Below are positions 15,788-24,860 of a stretch of 64,000 nt of DNA, in pieces. The stretch spans positions 6,567,501-6,631,500 of the forward strand of contig NZ_CP042176.1 of the NCBI RefSeq assembly GCF_005937885.2, read 5' to 3'. Below the pieces are notes generated by a model that saw only the letters and a list, made by a program, of their open reading frames with translations, had not been told where the DNA came from and ran no database searches. The first letter of the stretch is position 1. Each line of letters begins with the position of its first letter. Both the position numbers and the translations under genes were made by a program. The stretch comes from Bradyrhizobium sp. KBS0727 (GTDB lineage: Bacteria; Pseudomonadota; Alphaproteobacteria; Rhizobiales; Xanthobacteraceae).

Positions 15788-15808
15788 CGTTGTGTTTTTT
15801 GGCGTGTT

Positions 15809-16525
15809 TTATTTATCGACGAAGGTCACGGTATCGGCCACGCTCGCCCGCGAGGTGCGGTAGCTGTTGACCTTGTGCGCGTTGTCGGCAAAGCCGAACG
15901 AGATGCCGCAGACCACCTTGCGGTCGTCAGCGAGTTTGAAGTGACGGCGGATCAGCCCGGAATGACGCGCCAGCGCCGCCTGCGGAATGGTGCCGAGGCC
16001 GAGCGCCTGCGCCGCCAGCATGAAATTGCCGACATAGGCGCCGCAATCGATCGCGCCGTAGATGCCGAGCGGCTCGTCGGTATGGATGATCGCGACATGC
16101 GGCGCGCCGAAGAAATTGTAGTTCTCCAGCGCCTGCTTGGCGTAGGCCATCTTGTCGCCACGGGCGATGCCGAGCGTGTTGTAGAGCTGAAAGCCGCTCT
16201 CGCGGCGGCGTTCGAGATAGGCCCCGAGATATTCGCGCGGCGGCGTGAAATCGTGATCGTCGCCGGCGCCGGACGCGGCCTCGGCATAGATTGCCTTGCG
16301 AAACCGCTCCTTGGCTTCGCCGCTGGCGATCAACACCTGCCAGGGCTGGCTGTTGCACCATGACGCCGTGCGCTGCGCCGCGACGAGAACGCGCTCGATG
16401 GTCTCGTGCGGCACCGGCTGCGGCAGAAACGCGCGAACCGAATAGCGTTCGCCCAACAGCTCTTCGAGCACGCCGATGCGATCTTCGGTCGCGTATTTGG
16501 TCTTTGCCGCAGCGTCCATTTTCAT
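15809..16525 (-). CDS. Nitroreductase-family protein
   Basis: FMN-dependent oxidoreductase fold, 238 residues. RYSVRAFLPQPVPHETIERV (about 27-46) and QRTASWCNSQPWQVLIASG (about 51-69) form the FMN phosphate-binding region, and AQALGLGTIPQAALA is the second conserved block. These enzymes reduce nitroaromatics, quinones or enones. The start codon overlaps the stop of the upstream acyl-CoA dehydrogenase gene by 4 bp (ATGA), so it is translationally coupled and belongs to the catabolic operon. It may act as an enoate or quinone reductase there (inference). Confidence 0.88.
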   Translation of the reverse strand: MKMDAAAKTKYATEDRIGVLEELLGERYSVRAFLPQPVPHETIERVLVAAQRTASWCNSQPWQVLIASGEAKERFRKAIYAEAASGAGDDHDFTPPREYLGAYLERRRESGFQLYNTLGIARGDKMAYAKQALENYNFFGAPHVAIIHTDEPLGIYGAIDCGAYVGNFMLAAQALGLGTIPQAALARHSGLIRRHFKLADDRKVVCGISFGFADNAHKVNSYRTSRASVADTVTFVDK

Positions 16526-17766
16526 CGCCCCTTGGTCGGGATCTTGTTGAACGGCACATCCTTGTCGACGCGGATGTCGCCGGGCAGACCCAGCACGCGT
16601 TCGGCGATAATGTTACGCAGGATTTCGTCGGTACCGCCGGCGATACGCATCGACGGCGAACTGAGCAACATTTGTTGAAACTGGCCGTGCGCTACTTCCT
16701 CGTCCGCGCCGGTCAGCGCGCCGGCAGCGCCCTCCAGGTCCATCGCATAGCTTGCGATGTCCTGCAGCATCGAGCCCGAGACCAGCTTGCCGATGGAGTT
16801 TTCCGGACCCGGCCGCTCGCCCTTGGACAGCGAAGAGATCGCGCGATAGCTGGTGTATTTCAACCCGCTCGCCTTTACCGCCCAGTTCGCAAGCTTGGCG
16901 CGGGTGGCGCGATCGTCGATGGCGGGGCCGTCTTCCGTCATCAGGCTGGAGCAGAACTCGAAAATTTCGGGGAAACCGGTCGCCAGCCGCGAGCCGATCG
17001 ACATGCGCTCGTTCATCAGCGTCGTCAGCGACACGTTCCAGCCGTCGCCGACCGCGCCGAGGCGCTGGTGATCGGGAATCACGACGTCGGTGAAGTAGAC
17101 CTCGTTGAATTCCTGCATGCCGTTGGCCTGCTTGATCGGCCGTACCTCGACGCCCGGGCTCTTCATGTCGAGGAAGAACATCGTCAGGCCCTTGTGCTTG
17201 GGCACATTGGGATCGGTGCGCGTGATCAGAAGACCGTAATCCGAGTAGTGCGCACCGGAGGTCCAGATCTTCTGGCCGTTGACGATCCAGTTGTCGCCCT
17301 TCTTCTCGGCGCGCGTGCGAAGCCCGGCGACGTCGGAGCCGCCGGCCGGCTCTGAGAACAGCTGGCACCAGATATGTTCGCCGGAGGCGAGCTTCGGAAG
17401 ATAGTGACGCTTGTGCTCCTCGCTGCCGAACGCCATCACGGTCGGCCCGCACATGCCCTCGCCGATCTGGAACGGCTGCGTCAGCTTGCCGTAGACGCCC
17501 TCTTCCTGCTGCCAGATCACCTTCTCGATCGGGGTCGCGCCGCGGCCGCCATATTCCTTCGGCCAATGCAGGCAGGCCCAGCCGCCTTCGGCCTTCTTCT
17601 TCTGCCAGGCCTTGCCGACGTCGACGATCTCTTCCTTCTCGAGCCGGATGCGGCCGAGCGAGGATTTCGATAGCTCCGCCTCGTATTTTTTCGGAGCATT
17701 GGCCTCGACCCATTTGCGGGCGGTGGCGCGGAATTCGGCTTCCTGCGGGGTGTCGTCGAAGTTCAT
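16522..17766 (-). CDS. Acyl-CoA dehydrogenase, tandem paralogue 1
   Basis: FAD-dependent acyl-CoA dehydrogenase of 414 residues introducing a 2,3-double bond into an acyl-CoA. Typical motifs are CQLFSEPAGGSDVAGL, IVNGQKIWTSGAHYSDYG and GGTDEILRNIIAERVLGLP. At the site of the MCAD-type catalytic Glu (next to GT) there is Gly, so the base must lie elsewhere, as in several alpha-type subunits. It is about three-quarters identical by eye to the next gene. The stop overlaps the nitroreductase start. Confidence 0.92.
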   Translation of the reverse strand: MNFDDTPQEAEFRATARKWVEANAPKKYEAELSKSSLGRIRLEKEEIVDVGKAWQKKKAEGGWACLHWPKEYGGRGATPIEKVIWQQEEGVYGKLTQPFQIGEGMCGPTVMAFGSEEHKRHYLPKLASGEHIWCQLFSEPAGGSDVAGLRTRAEKKGDNWIVNGQKIWTSGAHYSDYGLLITRTDPNVPKHKGLTMFFLDMKSPGVEVRPIKQANGMQEFNEVYFTDVVIPDHQRLGAVGDGWNVSLTTLMNERMSIGSRLATGFPEIFEFCSSLMTEDGPAIDDRATRAKLANWAVKASGLKYTSYRAISSLSKGERPGPENSIGKLVSGSMLQDIASYAMDLEGAAGALTGADEEVAHGQFQQMLLSSPSMRIAGGTDEILRNIIAERVLGLPGDIRVDKDVPFNKIPTKGR

Positions 17767-17784
17767 GGCGGCTTCCTCTTTTTT

Positions 17785-17872
17785 CGTAGGGTGGGTTAGC
17801 CGAAGGCGTAACCCACCAGTTATATCGAGCCTTGTTGCAATGGTGGGTTACGCTTCGCTAACCCACCCTACG
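17785..17872. repeat. Palindromic repeat (GTAGGGTGGGTTAGC family)
   Basis: CGTAGGGTGGGTTAGC at 17785-17800 pairs with GCTAACCCACCCTACG at 17857-17872, with an inner pair GTAACCCACCA/TGGTGGGTTAC. A long imperfect hairpin sits exactly between the two duplicated dehydrogenase genes. Confidence 0.85.
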
Positions 17873-17884
17873 ATTCTAAAATTC

Positions 17885-19132
17885 TTACGCGCGTCCCTTG
17901 GTCGGAATCTTGTTGAACGGCACGTCCTTGTCGACCCTGATATCGCCGGGCAGGCCAAGCACGCGTTCGGCAATGATGTTACGCATGATTTCGTCGGTAC
18001 CGCCCTCGACGCGGGTACCGGGCGCACGCAGCAGCATCGCCTGGAATTTTCCGGCGACTTCGGCGTCTTCCGGTCCGCTCAGCACGCCGGCGGCGCCCTG
18101 CAGGTCGAGCGCGTACATCGCGACGTCCTGGATCATCGAACCCGCCACCAGCTTGCCGATGGAATTTTCCGGACCCGGACGATCGCCCTTCGACAGCGCC
18201 GAGATCGCGCGCATCGAGGTATATTTCAGCCCGCTCGCCTTTACCGCCCAGTTGGCCAGCTTGGAGCGGACGCCACGGTCGTCGATCGCCGGACCATCCT
18301 CCAGCATCAGGCTGCTGCAGAACTCGAACAATTCAGGGAAACCGGTCGAAACGCCGGCGCCGATCGACATGCGTTCGTTCATCAGCGTGGTCAGCGAGAC
18401 GTTCCAGCCGTCATTGACGGCACCGAGCCGCTGCGAGTCCGGGATCACCACGTCGGTGAAATAGACTTCGTTGAAGTCGGACTGCCCGCTGGCCTGCTTG
18501 ATCGGCCGCACCTCGACGCCCGGGCTCTTCATGTCCAGGAAGAACATGGTGAGACCCTTGTGCTTGGCGACGGTCGGATCGGTTCGCGTCAGCAGGATGC
18601 CGTAATCGGAATAGTGCGCGCCTGAGGTCCAGATCTTCTGGCCGTTGATGATCCAGTCGTCGCCCTTCTTCTCGGCGCGGGTGCGCAGGCCAGCGACGTC
18701 GGAACCGCCGGCCGGCTCGGAGAACAACTGGCACCAGACATTTTCGCCGGCCGCCAGCGGCGGCAGATATTTGCGCTTCTGCTCCTCGCCGGCGAACGCC
18801 ATCATGGTCGGCCCGCACATGCCGTGGCCGATGATGAACATGCCACTGAGTTTTCCGAACGGGCCCTCTTCCTGCTGCCAGATCACGCGCTCGATCGGCG
18901 ACGAACCGCGACCGCCATATTCCTTCGGCCAGTGCAGGCAGGCCCAGCCGGCGTCGGCCTTCTTCTTCTGCCAGGCCTTGGCGACCTCCAGCATGTTGAC
19001 ATTTTTGAGCGCGGTTCGGCCGAGCGAGGACTTGCGCAACTCCTCCTCATACTGCTTCGGCGCGTTGGCGCCGATCCACGCCTTGGCTTCGGCGCGGAAC
19101 GCGGCTTCCTGCGGGGTGTCATCGAAGTTCAT
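17885..19132 (-). CDS. Acyl-CoA dehydrogenase, tandem paralogue 2
   Basis: Acyl-CoA dehydrogenase of 415 residues, collinear over its whole length with paralogue 1 and sharing the C-terminus DVPFNKIPTKGR. Differences cluster in residues 40-55, 90-105 and 340-365, the latter near the substrate pocket, so the two may differ in acyl preference. EGGTDEIMRN shows Glu one residue earlier than in MCAD. It lies 73 bp after the next dehydrogenase gene, within the same minus-strand run. Confidence 0.92.
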   Translation of the reverse strand: MNFDDTPQEAAFRAEAKAWIGANAPKQYEEELRKSSLGRTALKNVNMLEVAKAWQKKKADAGWACLHWPKEYGGRGSSPIERVIWQQEEGPFGKLSGMFIIGHGMCGPTMMAFAGEEQKRKYLPPLAAGENVWCQLFSEPAGGSDVAGLRTRAEKKGDDWIINGQKIWTSGAHYSDYGILLTRTDPTVAKHKGLTMFFLDMKSPGVEVRPIKQASGQSDFNEVYFTDVVIPDSQRLGAVNDGWNVSLTTLMNERMSIGAGVSTGFPELFEFCSSLMLEDGPAIDDRGVRSKLANWAVKASGLKYTSMRAISALSKGDRPGPENSIGKLVAGSMIQDVAMYALDLQGAAGVLSGPEDAEVAGKFQAMLLRAPGTRVEGGTDEIMRNIIAERVLGLPGDIRVDKDVPFNKIPTKGRA

Positions 19133-19205
19133 GACGTCTGTCCTTGTTGGTCATTCCGGACGATCCGCGGCGCGGATCGATCCGGAATCCAGAAGTTGTT
19201 TGCAA

Positions 19206-20333
19206 TCAGGCCGCATTCCGCTTGCGCATGTGGTCGATCAGCGCGTCTTCCCAGTACGACAGACTGCCGAGCGTCAGCGCGGTGGCGTTGGCGCGGCGGT
19301 AGTACATGTGGCAATCGAACTCCCAGGTGAAGCCCATGCCGCCATGGACCTGAATGTTGTTCTTGGAACAGTGCTGGAACGCCTGCGTTGCGCTGATGCG
19401 CGCAGCCGCGGCCGCTTCCGGCAGTTCCGACGCGTTGGTCGAGAGCGCCCAGGCGCCGTAATAACAATTGGAACGCGCCAGCGTCGCCGAGACATACATG
19501 TCGGCGAGGAGGTGCTTCACCGCCTGGAACGAACCGATCGGACGGCCGAAGGCAATACGGTCGAGCGCGTAGTCGCGGCCCATTTCCAGCGCACGGTCGG
19601 AACCGCCGACCTGCTCGAACGCCAGCAGGACAGCGGCGCGGTCGAGCACCTGGGTCAGGATGCCCCAGCCTTCGCCGGCGGCACCCAGCGGCTCGGCCTT
19701 GCAGTTCTTGAAGATCAGTTCGGCCTGGCCGCGGCTCGGATCGATATTGGTCAGCGACTTCACCTCGACGCCGCCGGCCTTGAGGTCGACCAGGAACAGC
19801 GAAATGTCGGAATCGCGGCCAGACGATCCCGTCCGCGCGGCAACGATGGCGAAATCGGCAATCGCACCATCCGGCACCGGCTTCTTGACACCGTTCAGCG
19901 TGCCGGCGACGGCCGAAAGCTTGATCGCCGATGGCGACGGATTGCCCTTGCCTTCGAACAGCGCCAGCGTGCCGATCGCGTCGCCGGAGGCAATCACCGG
20001 CAGCCACTTCTGCTTCTGCGCATCGGATCCTGCGATCATCAGCGCTTCAGCCGCCAGATAGACCGTCGAAGAGAACGGCACCGGCGCCAGCGCGCGGCCC
20101 ATTTCCTCGGCGATCACGCAGAGTTCGAGATGGCCGGCGCCCGCGCCGCCGAACGCTTCGGGGATCGCAATGCCGAGGAAACCCATCTCGGCGAGGCCCT
20201 TCCACAATTCCTTGTCGTACGGCGCGTTGCCGTCCAGCACCGCGCGCACAGCCTTGGGCGGGCACTTTTCAGCGAGGAACTTCCTCGCTTCGTCACGCAT
20301 CTGCTTTTGTTCGTCGGAGAAATCGAAATTCAT
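19206..20333 (-). CDS. Acyl-CoA dehydrogenase, short type without the usual catalytic Glu
   Basis: Protein of 375 residues beginning MNFDFSDEQKQMRDEARKFL, with the acyl-CoA dehydrogenase core (IAEEMGRALAPVPFSSTVYL, VHGGMGFTWEFDCHMYYRRA). After the last motif, the segment that should read EGT is ALTLGSLSYWEDALIDHM, so the standard catalytic base and its loop are missing. This form is known for the beta partners of heteromeric dehydrogenases such as the mycobacterial FadE26/FadE27 and FadE28/FadE29 pairs. It probably pairs with one or both 414/415-residue neighbours. Confidence 0.88.
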   Translation of the reverse strand: MNFDFSDEQKQMRDEARKFLAEKCPPKAVRAVLDGNAPYDKELWKGLAEMGFLGIAIPEAFGGAGAGHLELCVIAEEMGRALAPVPFSSTVYLAAEALMIAGSDAQKQKWLPVIASGDAIGTLALFEGKGNPSPSAIKLSAVAGTLNGVKKPVPDGAIADFAIVAARTGSSGRDSDISLFLVDLKAGGVEVKSLTNIDPSRGQAELIFKNCKAEPLGAAGEGWGILTQVLDRAAVLLAFEQVGGSDRALEMGRDYALDRIAFGRPIGSFQAVKHLLADMYVSATLARSNCYYGAWALSTNASELPEAAAAARISATQAFQHCSKNNIQVHGGMGFTWEFDCHMYYRRANATALTLGSLSYWEDALIDHMRKRNAA

Positions 20334-20363
20334 GGCGCTTTACTCGCGTTGGTGCTGCGTTGG

Positions 20364-22235
20364 TCAGTTCAGGGTGATGACGTCTTCGCCGGGATGTTCG
20401 GCGTAAAGCTTCTCCACCAGCACGGCGCGGCGTTCGAGCCCGGCGCGCTGGTTGATGTAGCCCTTGTCGGTGAGTTCGTTGCCGTCGATCGAGGCCGGTT
20501 CGGCCATCAGCATGGCCCGTGCAATCCGCATGCTGCTGCCGGTGGTGGAGGCGTTGTGCGCTTCCAGTCCGCGCTTCACGCAGGCGATCACCTCGGGATG
20601 CCGGATCACGTCTTCGAACGTCGCATCGGCATTGCCGACCATCTGTCGGCAGGCGTGCAGATTAGGCCAGGCCAGCAGGCCGATGAAGGCACGGTCCTGA
20701 CCGGCGACCAGCGCGTCGTGCACCGCGGGCGTAGCCGCGGCGATCGCATCGGTGCGGAGCGAGCCGACGTGCACGAACGTGCCCGTCGTCAGCTTGAAAT
20801 CCTCGACGACGCGGCCGGCGAAGATAATGCCTTGCACCGGATCGTTCTCGTCGACGAATACACCGGCATCGCCGATGCAGTAAAAACCTTCCTCGTCGAA
20901 GGCCGCCTTGGTGAGATCGTCCCGGCCGAAATAGCCGGGCGTGACGTTGACGCCGCGCAGGCGCAGTTCGTATTTCGACCCACACGGCACCAGCTTCAGC
21001 TCGACGCCGGGGAACGGCAAGCCGATCAGGCCGACGCGCTCGGTGTCCCAATAGGTGCCGGTCGCGGTCGGCGCGGTCTCGGTGGAGCCCCAGCCGGTAT
21101 AGAACACGATGCGTTCGCCGGTGGTCTTCACCGCCAGCGCCTGCATCCGGTCATAGAGATCGTCGGGCAGCCGAGCCCCGCCATAGGCCATGATCGAGAG
21201 ATTCTTGAAGAAGCTGCGGCAGAGTGCGTCGTCTTTCTCCATCGCCGCGGCGAGTGCGGCGTAGCCGGCCGGCACGTTGGCGTAATAGGTCGGCGATATC
21301 TCGCGCAGGTTTCGCAGGGTCTCTTCGATCTGGCCCGGCATCGGACGGCCGTCATCGATATAGAGCGTACCGCCATCGACCAGCACCGGATGGAACGCGG
21401 CATTGCCGCCCATGGTGTGGTTCCACGGCATCCAGTCGAGAACGTTCGGCAGCGGACTGCCGGCATCGCGCGGCCGCACCTGCATCATCATCGCCGCATT
21501 GGCGCACATCATCTCTTGCGTGTTGATGACGGCCTTGGGCATGCCGGTCGAGCCCGAGGTGAACAGCAGCTTGCCGACGGTGTCGGGCGTGATCTTCGCA
21601 ATCGACCGCTCGACCGCTGTTGTCATCGGCGTGGCCGCGAGTTCGGCAAAGGACACGCTCTTGATGCCGTCGCAGGGCCGCGCGACATGGACGACCGTGA
21701 CGCCAGTGAGATCGAGCGCCTTCAGCGCCTTTTCGAAGGTCGGGCCGTCCTGCACCATCACGACCGCAGGCTTGATCAGGTCGAAGAGGTATTTGAGCTT
21801 CATATGATCCTGGCTCATCAGCGAATAGGCCGGCGATACCGGCGCCGCCGGCAGGCGCGCCTGCATCGCGGCCTGCGTCATCAGCGCATGCTCGATCGAA
21901 TTGCCCGAGAGGATCGCAACCGGCCGGCCGTCCGCGACGCCGAGATTGAGCAGGCCTTGCGTCAGCCCGTCGACGGTGCGCTTGGCTTCGCCGTAGGAAA
22001 CTTTGCGCCATTTCCGGTCAGCGCCGGCGCGCTGCGCCAGCCAAGTGCGCTCGGGCGCTTCCCTGGCCCACTTCGCCAAATATGCCGGGATATGCTTCTC
22101 GTAAGCCTGCAGCGGAATCCGTGACTTCAGAACGATCGCGCCGTCGGGTCGCCGGTCGACCGCGATGTCGCGCTTCAGCCACTCGATCTTGCGAAAGCCG
22201 GGCTTGGTCAGCACCTCGGCTGCATTCCCACTCAT
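20364..22235 (-). CDS. fcs: Feruloyl-CoA synthase
   Basis: AMP-forming acyl-CoA ligase of 623 residues, matching the feruloyl-CoA synthase family in length and in its N-terminus (PDGAIVLKSRIPLQAYEKHI). Motifs: P-loop LLFTSGSTGMPKAVINTQ (about 218-235), GWGSTETAPTATGTYW, and IIFAGRVVEDFKLTTGTFVH near the hinge. It activates hydroxycinnamic acids such as ferulate or p-coumarate with ATP and CoA. It lies between the dehydrogenases and an enoyl-CoA hydratase, the expected next step. Confidence 0.88.
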   Translation of the reverse strand: MSGNAAEVLTKPGFRKIEWLKRDIAVDRRPDGAIVLKSRIPLQAYEKHIPAYLAKWAREAPERTWLAQRAGADRKWRKVSYGEAKRTVDGLTQGLLNLGVADGRPVAILSGNSIEHALMTQAAMQARLPAAPVSPAYSLMSQDHMKLKYLFDLIKPAVVMVQDGPTFEKALKALDLTGVTVVHVARPCDGIKSVSFAELAATPMTTAVERSIAKITPDTVGKLLFTSGSTGMPKAVINTQEMMCANAAMMMQVRPRDAGSPLPNVLDWMPWNHTMGGNAAFHPVLVDGGTLYIDDGRPMPGQIEETLRNLREISPTYYANVPAGYAALAAAMEKDDALCRSFFKNLSIMAYGGARLPDDLYDRMQALAVKTTGERIVFYTGWGSTETAPTATGTYWDTERVGLIGLPFPGVELKLVPCGSKYELRLRGVNVTPGYFGRDDLTKAAFDEEGFYCIGDAGVFVDENDPVQGIIFAGRVVEDFKLTTGTFVHVGSLRTDAIAAATPAVHDALVAGQDRAFIGLLAWPNLHACRQMVGNADATFEDVIRHPEVIACVKRGLEAHNASTTGSSMRIARAMLMAEPASIDGNELTDKGYINQRAGLERRAVLVEKLYAEHPGEDVITLN

Positions 22236-22286
22236 ATTGCGTCTCCCGGAATTCGATCCTTTGCGGATCGTTTTGTCTTATCGGTG

Positions 22287-23108
22287 CTACCGCCTGATAT
22301 AGACAGGCTTTCGTTTTTCAAGAAAGGCCCTGATGCCTTCGTTGAAATCTTCCGAGCGGCTGCACAGCACCTGATTGCGGTCTTCCATCGCGATCACGGC
22401 CTCGATCGATCCGGCATCGACGCTCATATTAAGGCATTCCTTGGACAGCCTTAGGCCCACCGGCGAGGCCGTCATCATCGCATCGACATAGGGTTCGGCG
22501 GCGGCATCAAGCCCGCCTTCCTCAACCACTTCGGAGACGAGCCCGACGGCCAAGGCACGCTCGGCGCCGATGAAGCGCCCGGTCAGGATCAATTCGGAGG
22601 CAACCGACACGCCGACCAGGCGCGGCAGGAAATAGCTGGTGCCAATATCGCAGCCGCCGAGGCCGAGCTTGATAAAGGCGCAGTTCATCCGCGCGGATTT
22701 CGTGGCGATCCGGATATCGGCCGCCAGCGCCAGCGCAAAACCACCACCGGCCGCGGCACCCTGGATCAGTGCGATGATCGGCTGCGGACAGCGCCGCATC
22801 AGCATCACGATGTCGGCGATCCGGCGCTGCGAGTCCAAAGATTCGGTCACGCCGGGCGGCTCCTGCTGCCCGGCACGCCGCGCCATCGCATGCTTGAGGT
22901 CGAGGCCGGCGCAGAACGCGTTGCCTGCGCCCTTCAGCACCACCACGCGGGTCGAACGGTTGCGCTGCAGGCCCTCGAAATACGTGTTCAACGCATCGAT
23001 CATATCTGGGTTGAGCGCGTTGAGGCTGTCCGGGCGATTGAGCGTCACCCGGTCGACCCCGTCATCGTGTTCGATCAGCAGCGGTTGAGTCACGAAGCGC
23101 TCCTGCAT
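22287..23108 (-). CDS. Enoyl-CoA hydratase/isomerase
   Basis: Crotonase-fold protein of 273 residues with GAGNAFCAGLDLKHAMARR (first oxyanion motif) and QGAAAGGGFALALAADIRIA (second). The acidic position in the active site is Asp (LGLGGCDIGTSYF). It would hydrate the enoyl-CoA made by the neighbouring dehydrogenases, or the ligase product. The frame continues 49 codons upstream through an intergenic repeat; ATG 23108 is the sensible start. Confidence 0.9.
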   Translation of the reverse strand: MQERFVTQPLLIEHDDGVDRVTLNRPDSLNALNPDMIDALNTYFEGLQRNRSTRVVVLKGAGNAFCAGLDLKHAMARRAGQQEPPGVTESLDSQRRIADIVMLMRRCPQPIIALIQGAAAGGGFALALAADIRIATKSARMNCAFIKLGLGGCDIGTSYFLPRLVGVSVASELILTGRFIGAERALAVGLVSEVVEEGGLDAAAEPYVDAMMTASPVGLRLSKECLNMSVDAGSIEAVIAMEDRNQVLCSRSEDFNEGIRAFLEKRKPVYIRR

Positions 23109-23133
23109 TCGCCAACTGCGATGCCAATTGATG

Positions 23134-23270
23134 TGCCCTCTCCCCTTGTGGGAGAGGGCATCGCCGACGCTAACCTTGCATTCGATTGGGTGAGGGGTTG
23201 CCAACCGGATAGAACCCCTCATCCGTCTTCGCTTCGCGAAGCCACCTTCTCCCACAAGGGGAGAAGGGAA
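23134..23270. repeat. Palindromic repeat, family D (copy 1)
   Basis: GCCCTCTCCCCTTGTGGGAG at one end and CTTCTCCCACAAGGGGAGAA at the other form the ends of a long imperfect palindrome. Related pieces lie at 27781-27810 and 48401-48541. The copy separates the hydratase and SDR genes. Confidence 0.75.
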
Positions 23271-23284
23271 GAGACGACCGAGAA

Positions 23285-24043
23285 CTACCGCGGCGCCATG
23301 CGGATGGCGCCGTCGAGGCGGATGGTCTCGCCGTTCAGCATCGGGTTCTCGACGATGTGAACCGCGAGGTTGCCGTATTCGGAGGCATCGCCGAGGCGGG
23401 CGGGATGCGGCACCTGGGCGCCGAGGCTCTTGCGGGCCTCTTCGTTCAGGCCCATCAGCAGCGGCGTCAGGAACAGGCCGGGCGCAATGGTGTTGACGCG
23501 GATCTTGAGGCTGGCGAGGTCGCGCGCGGCCGGCAGCGTGAGGCCGACGACGCCGCCCTTCGAGGCGGAGTAGGCGATCTGGCCGATCTGGCCTTCATAG
23601 GCCGCGACGCTCGCGGTGTTGATGGCGACGCCGCGCTCTTCACCGATCGGCGGAGCCGTCGCCAGACGTTCGGCGAACAGGCGCAGCACGTTGAAGGTAC
23701 CGATCAGGTTGACGTTGATGATGCGGACGAACTTCGCCAGCGGATAGACGCCGTCCTTGCCGACGGTGCGCTGCGATCCGCCGATGCCGGCGCAGTTCAT
23801 CAGCACGCGGGCGATGCCGTGGGCGGCTTCCGCCTTGGCAATCGCGGCCTTGATGGCTTCCTCGTCGGTGACGTCGGCGTGCAGGGCGACTCCCTTCACT
23901 TCGGCCGCGACCTTTTCGGCATTTTCCTTGTTCTGGTCGATGACGCCGATTTTCGCGCCCTTGGCAGCCATGGCGCGGGCGGTGGCGGCGCCGAGGCCGG
24001 AGCCACCGCCGGTGATGAGAACGGCAACGTCTTTCAACTGCAT
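23285..24043 (-). CDS. Short-chain dehydrogenase, 3-hydroxyacyl-CoA dehydrogenase type
   Basis: Protein of 252 residues with the NAD-binding motif ITGGGSGLGAATARAMAAKG (residues 10-29), NCAGIGGS, the catalytic Ser in INTASVAAYEGQIGQ and YSASKGG with catalytic Tyr and Lys. The insertion-rich pattern and MLNGETIRLDGAIRMAPR at the C-terminus match the type 2 (HSD17B10-like) 3-hydroxyacyl-CoA dehydrogenases. It would oxidise the 3-hydroxyacyl-CoA in the local beta-oxidation round. Confidence 0.9.
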   Translation of the reverse strand: MQLKDVAVLITGGGSGLGAATARAMAAKGAKIGVIDQNKENAEKVAAEVKGVALHADVTDEEAIKAAIAKAEAAHGIARVLMNCAGIGGSQRTVGKDGVYPLAKFVRIINVNLIGTFNVLRLFAERLATAPPIGEERGVAINTASVAAYEGQIGQIAYSASKGGVVGLTLPAARDLASLKIRVNTIAPGLFLTPLLMGLNEEARKSLGAQVPHPARLGDASEYGNLAVHIVENPMLNGETIRLDGAIRMAPR

Positions 24044-24083
24044 TTTAACAACCTTTCCTTGGGCGTTTTTTCTCTAGACTGGA

Positions 24084-24150
24084 CGAGTAGCGAACAGGGA
24101 GTAGCGAATGGGGTTACGAAACCATTCGCTATTCGCCATTCACCCTTCGC
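24084..24150. repeat. Palindromic repeat, family E (copy 1)
   Basis: GAGTAGCGAACAGGGAGTAG with facing ACCATTCGCTATTCGCCATT form an imperfect hairpin; a second copy lies at 26124-26217. It runs into the last codons of the TetR gene, whose C-terminus (RRVNGE) is therefore repeat-encoded. Confidence 0.7.
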
Positions 24151-24803
24151 CCCTTCTTCTCTTCCAACATGCCGCTGCAGATCAGCGCTTCCATGTGCTT
24201 GATATACTGGCGGCAGACTTCGTCGGTAACCGGACCGACACCGGTCGCCCGCGACATCGCGTGGCGGCCGAAGAACAGGTGATCGCAGGCGCCGATCAGG
24301 CTGGTGTAGAACAGCACCGGATCAATGTCGCGGAACTCGCCGGCCTTGACGCCTTCGGCGAGCAGCCGGCGATGAAATTCCAAGAGCGGCGCCACGAAGA
24401 ACTTCGACACTTCGTCGGCGGCGTCCGGGGTGCTCTCATGCAGCAGATAATGGATCAGCCGGTTCATATAGGGGAACTGGTGATAGGCGCGAATGATGCC
24501 GCCGATATGCAGGCGCAGTTTCGCGGTAGGCTGAACCGGCTGGCTGATCAGGTATTCGAGCTGCGACATTTCGGTCGCGGCGTCGCGTGCCAGCAGCGCC
24601 AGCAACAGCCCGTCTTTGTTGCCGAAATGGTATTTCACCAGTGCGGCGTTGACGCCGGATTTCTGCGCGATGTCGGACAGCGACACATCGATCGAGGCGC
24701 GCTCGATCATGAGCTCGCTGGCCGCTACCAGCAGCTTCTCCGCGGTGGAGTTCCTGCCGCCCGGAAGCCTCGTCGGTACGCTGGTATTCAACTGTGATCC
24801 CAT
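24129..24803 (-). CDS. TetR-family transcriptional regulator of the catabolic cluster
   Basis: Predicted 224-residue protein: N-terminal HTH (VSLSDIAQKSGVNAALVKYH, then FGNKDGLLLALL) followed by a TetR C-terminal helical domain. In-frame ATGs lie at 24833 and 24803; the latter has AGG 5 nt upstream and fits the family. It heads the minus-strand catabolic genes and is divergent from the thiolase gene, so it probably represses both directions, likely in response to an acyl- or aryl-CoA. Confidence 0.9.
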   Translation of the reverse strand: MGSQLNTSVPTRLPGGRNSTAEKLLVAASELMIERASIDVSLSDIAQKSGVNAALVKYHFGNKDGLLLALLARDAATEMSQLEYLISQPVQPTAKLRLHIGGIIRAYHQFPYMNRLIHYLLHESTPDAADEVSKFFVAPLLEFHRRLLAEGVKAGEFRDIDPVLFYTSLIGACDHLFFGRHAMSRATGVGPVTDEVCRQYIKHMEALICSGMLEEKKGRRVNGE

Positions 24804-24860
24804 CACTGCCTGGTCCGAAATCCGGCCGCACATAAGCGCATGCCGCGGCTGCACTCAAGA

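Noticed and set aside
18645..22124. 1159-codon open frame on the + strand
   Set aside because: It lies exactly opposite the acyl-CoA dehydrogenase and feruloyl-CoA synthase genes; the Arg/Gly/His/Gln-rich composition is typical of an antisense frame in GC-rich coding DNA.
22287..23108. Calling this hydratase a feruloyl-CoA hydratase/lyase (vanillin-forming)
   Set aside because: Proximity to fcs is suggestive, but the cluster also holds dehydrogenases, an SDR and a thiolase, which argue for beta-oxidation; no vanillin dehydrogenase is present.
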